From assembly GCA_934444485.1 (NCBI GenBank), contig CAKSCN010000115.1, forward strand, positions 1 to 8,288: DNA of 8,288 nt. The letters are read 5' to 3'. A program made the translations under genes and the position numbers. This DNA comes from an uncultured Eubacteriales bacterium (GTDB lineage: Bacteria > Bacillota > Clostridia > Oscillospirales > CAG-382). Positions 6,934-8,288 of the stretch are shown here, piece after piece (the first letter of the stretch is position 1; every line of letters begins with the position of its first letter). The notes beneath the pieces are model-generated. The model saw nothing but the letters and a program-made list of their open reading frames with translations, was not told the DNA's origin and did not search any database.

Positions 6934-7440
6934 ATGCCGAGTGCAAAAATACTTGAACAGAAGCAGAAAATGGTCGAGGAACTCGCAGAGAAGATCAAGA
7001 ATGCCGGCAGCGGTGTTCTCGTAAACTACTGCGGTATCACCGTTGAGAAGGATACTGCTCTCCGTAAGTCTCTTCGCGAAGCAGGCGTTGAATACACCGT
7101 TATTAAGAACACCTACATCAAGAAGGCTTGTGAGATAGCAGGTCTCGAAGGCTTTGACGACGTTCTCGAGGGTATGACCGCTTTCGCAATAAGCGAAGAT
7201 CCGGTTGCTCCCGCAAAGATCCTCTGCAACTTCGCAAAGGACAACGAGAACTTCAAGGTCAAGGCAGGTTTCGTTGAGGGCAGAGTAATCGACGTCAAGG
7301 GCGTTGAGGAACTCTCCGCTATTCCTTCCAAGGAAGGCCTCATCTGCAAGATCATGGGAAGCCTCCAGTCCTCTCTCTACGGACTCGCTTACGTACTCCA
7401 GGGAAAGATCGACAAGGAAGGCGGCGTTGCGGAAGCGTGA
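6934..7440 (+). CDS. rplJ: Large ribosomal subunit protein L10 (uL10)
   Basis: Base of the ribosomal stalk: its N-terminal part binds 23S rRNA near L11, and its C-terminal helix carries the L7/L12 dimers that recruit translation GTPases. The ATG at 6934, eight bases after GGAGG (6921-6925), gives the normal MPSAKILEQKQ start and 168 residues, typical for the family; a GTG at 6925 is inside the binding site and was not used. Signature regions are NYCGITVEKDTALRKSLREA (31-50), YTVIKNTYIKKA (54-65) and EGMTAFAISEDPVAPAK (79-95). The last ~35 residues form the predicted L12-binding helix. It follows its own promoter, L10 leader and attenuator, consistent with feedback by the L10-L12 complex. It is spaced 105 bases from rplL. 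rplK and rplA are not immediately upstream, unlike the common arrangement. Confidence 0.98.
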   Translation: MPSAKILEQKQKMVEELAEKIKNAGSGVLVNYCGITVEKDTALRKSLREAGVEYTVIKNTYIKKACEIAGLEGFDDVLEGMTAFAISEDPVAPAKILCNFAKDNENFKVKAGFVEGRVIDVKGVEELSAIPSKEGLICKIMGSLQSSLYGLAYVLQGKIDKEGGVAEA

Positions 7441-7459
7441 GTCTTTTGCGGCGTAAATT

Positions 7460-7508
7460 GTCGGCGTGACCGACGGCCGGATAACCGGCAAAGCGGGTTA
7501 TATACCCG
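7460..7508 (+). other. Three tandem hairpins between rplJ and rplL
   Basis: Three perfect 5-bp stem-loops stand one after another: GTCGG/CCGAC (7460-7464 with 7470-7474), GCCGG/CCGGC (7476-7480 with 7485-7489, loop ATAA) and CGGGT/ACCCG (7494-7498 with 7504-7508). No T-run follows directly, so this is not a standard terminator. The element ends 23 bases before the rplL ribosome binding site. It may set mRNA processing, stability or translation between the two genes, which is inference. Confidence 0.7.
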
Positions 7509-7545
7509 AAATACTTTAAAATTTTTATTACGGAGGTAAATTAAA

Positions 7546-7923
7546 ATGGCAACAGAAAAGTCTCTTAAGATTCTTGAAGATATCAAAACACTTACCATTC
7601 TTGAGCTCGCTGATCTCGTAAAGGCACTCGAGGAGGAATTCGGCGTATCCGCAGCTCCCGTAGCTGTAGCAGCAGCACCCGGCGCAGCTCCCGCAGCAGC
7701 AGCTGAAGAGCAGACAGAGTTCAACGTAGAGCTCACCAACGCAGGCGCTTCCAAGCTCGGCGTTATCAAGGTTGTTCGTGAGATCACCGGTCTCGGCCTT
7801 AAGGAAGCTAAGGACCTCGTTGAGGGCGCTCCTAAGGTTCTCAAGGAAGGCGTTTCCAAGGAAGACGCTGAAGCTATCAAGGCTCAGCTCGTTGCTGCAG
7901 GCGCAGAAGTTACCATCAAGTAA
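7546..7923 (+). CDS. rplL: Large ribosomal subunit protein L7/L12 (bL12)
   Basis: Multicopy stalk protein that recruits and activates EF-Tu, EF-G and other translation GTPases. The 125-residue length is normal. The N-terminal dimerisation and L10-binding helices span residues ~1-33 (KILEDIKTLTILELADLVKA). An Ala/Pro-rich flexible hinge spans ~35-56. The C-terminal factor-binding domain spans ~58-125, with the signature KLGVIKVVREITGLGLKEAK (70-89) followed by DLVE. The start is the ATG preceded by GGAGGT (7532-7537). It shares the rplJ transcript, has no obvious promoter of its own, and is followed by a terminator rather than rpoB. It needs several copies per L10, so the structured gap upstream may matter for relative output. 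Confidence 0.99.
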   Translation: MATEKSLKILEDIKTLTILELADLVKALEEEFGVSAAPVAVAAAPGAAPAAAAEEQTEFNVELTNAGASKLGVIKVVREITGLGLKEAKDLVEGAPKVLKEGVSKEDAEAIKAQLVAAGAEVTIK

Positions 7924-7942
7924 TTTTTACTTACAGCTTATT

Positions 7943-7976
7943 AGCACGGACTCTTCACGGGGTTCGTGCTTTTTTT
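7943..7976 (+). terminator. Intrinsic terminator after rplL
   Basis: AGCACGGAC (7943-7951) pairs with GTTCGTGCT (7962-7970), nine pairs with one G-U, around a ten-base loop, followed by an unbroken T-run (7970-7976) and further T-rich sequence to 7984. It ends the rplJ-rplL unit and rules out simple cotranscription with rpoBC. Confidence 0.93.
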
Positions 7977-8017
7977 GTTTTTTTCACGTATTGCCGGGAA
8001 TAATTTTATGCTTTGTT

Positions 8018-8047
8018 TTGAACATATACATACTTGAGGTATATACT
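8018..8047 (+). promoter_or_regulatory. Candidate promoter of the truncated membrane protein gene
   Basis: TTGAAC (8018-8023) and TATACT (8042-8047) are separated by 18 bases; the first matches four and the second five of six consensus bases. The spacer holds a dyad (ATATAC 8024-8029 with GTATAT 8039-8044) that could be an operator or chance AT-rich symmetry. Confidence 0.6.
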
Positions 8048-8090
8048 GTGATTGAAGAATATCGGAGTGACGTTGAAGGGGAGAAATGCC

Positions 8091-8288
8091 ATGAAATGTA
8101 ATCTGCTTAAAGGCCTTGCGGTTCCGATTCTCATACTGTATGTTTCCTCATTGGTGATTCTTGCCGTAATCAACCGTGCAAATTTTTATGAGGAATATAT
8201 TGCCGCCGAGTCCTCGAATCCAAGCACATCCTCTGCCGCTGCCTCTTCTTCGGCGAGTAAGTCCTATTCACAACCAAGTAGAAGTTCC
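8091..8288 (+). CDS. Single-pass membrane protein with Ser-rich outer segment, 3' end outside window
   Basis: I do not recognise the family. The ATG at 8091 has AAGGGGA (8076-8082) eight bases upstream and opens 66 codons to the window edge without a stop. Residues 1-8 (MKCNLLKG) are short and basic, ~9-28 form a hydrophobic membrane segment (LAVPILILYVSSLVILAVIN), then a short segment with Tyr and acidic residues (NFYEEYIAAE, 31-40) leads into a Ser/Ala-rich low-complexity stretch (41-66). This predicts a membrane-anchored protein with an extracytoplasmic linker leading to a domain outside the window. It may be a cell-wall enzyme, a sortase-like protein or an uncharacterised surface protein; none can be preferred. 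It has its own promoter and follows the rplL terminator, so it is a separate unit. Confidence 0.75.
   Translation, partial: MKCNLLKGLAVPILILYVSSLVILAVINRANFYEEYIAAESSNPSTSSAAASSSASKSYSQPSRSS

Noticed and set aside
8049..8101. Possible 17-codon leader peptide (GTG start) overlapping the start of the membrane protein gene
   Set aside because: No ribosome binding site, no regulatory codon pattern, and it starts immediately after the -10 box, at or before the likely transcription start.
1..8288. tRNA, rRNA, CRISPR array, insertion sequence or prophage genes
   Set aside because: I saw no regular DNA repeat-spacer pattern, no transposase or integrase reading frame, and no tRNA-like cloverleaf in the intergenic gaps.

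Overview
The window looks like a chromosomal piece of a Gram-positive, low-to-moderate GC bacterium, most likely an anaerobic Clostridia member of the Oscillospirales/Ruminococcaceae kind. This is inferred, not proven. The signs are strong AGGAGG-type ribosome binding sites, a Clostridia-style divergent PRPP synthetase, a TepA-type ClpP-fold protease, a Firmicutes-type L10 leader ahead of rplJ-rplL, and a large secreted protein ending in a dockerin-like calcium module. All six genes lie on the + strand, and each transcription unit is bounded by a recognisable intrinsic terminator.

Layout. (1) Bases 1-876 hold the 3' part of a PRPP synthetase gene, then a terminator (903-940). (2) Bases 941-1267 are non-coding. 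They contain a weak promoter candidate and a patch with mutually exclusive inverted repeats just upstream of the next gene. (3) Bases 1268-5752 encode a 1494-residue exported protein: signal peptide, cohesin-like N-terminal domain, about fourteen tandem beta-rich modules (InlB B-repeat type, divergent InlB type, and two copies of a module I do not recognise), a carboxypeptidase-regulatory-like domain and a dockerin-like C-terminus. A strong terminator follows. (4) Bases 5944-6702 encode a TepA-like membrane-associated ClpP-family serine protease. (5) A perfect-consensus promoter, whose -35 box contains the tepA stop codon, drives an L10 leader and then rplJ (6934-7440) and rplL (7546-7923), ending in a terminator. 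(6) A new promoter (8018-8047) precedes a truncated gene for a single-pass membrane protein with a Ser-rich outer segment (8091 to the window end).

How it works together. The rplJ-rplL unit is self-contained: promoter, ligand-sensing leader, antiterminator/terminator switch, L10 gene, a structured spacer, L7/L12 gene, terminator. It is separated from rplK-rplA and rpoB-rpoC, its usual neighbours. Prs (nucleotide precursor supply) and TepA (cytoplasmic quality control) are housekeeping genes with no clear functional link to the large surface protein between them. The least explained elements are the large modular protein, the alternative RNA or operator structures before it, and the three tandem hairpins between rplJ and rplL.
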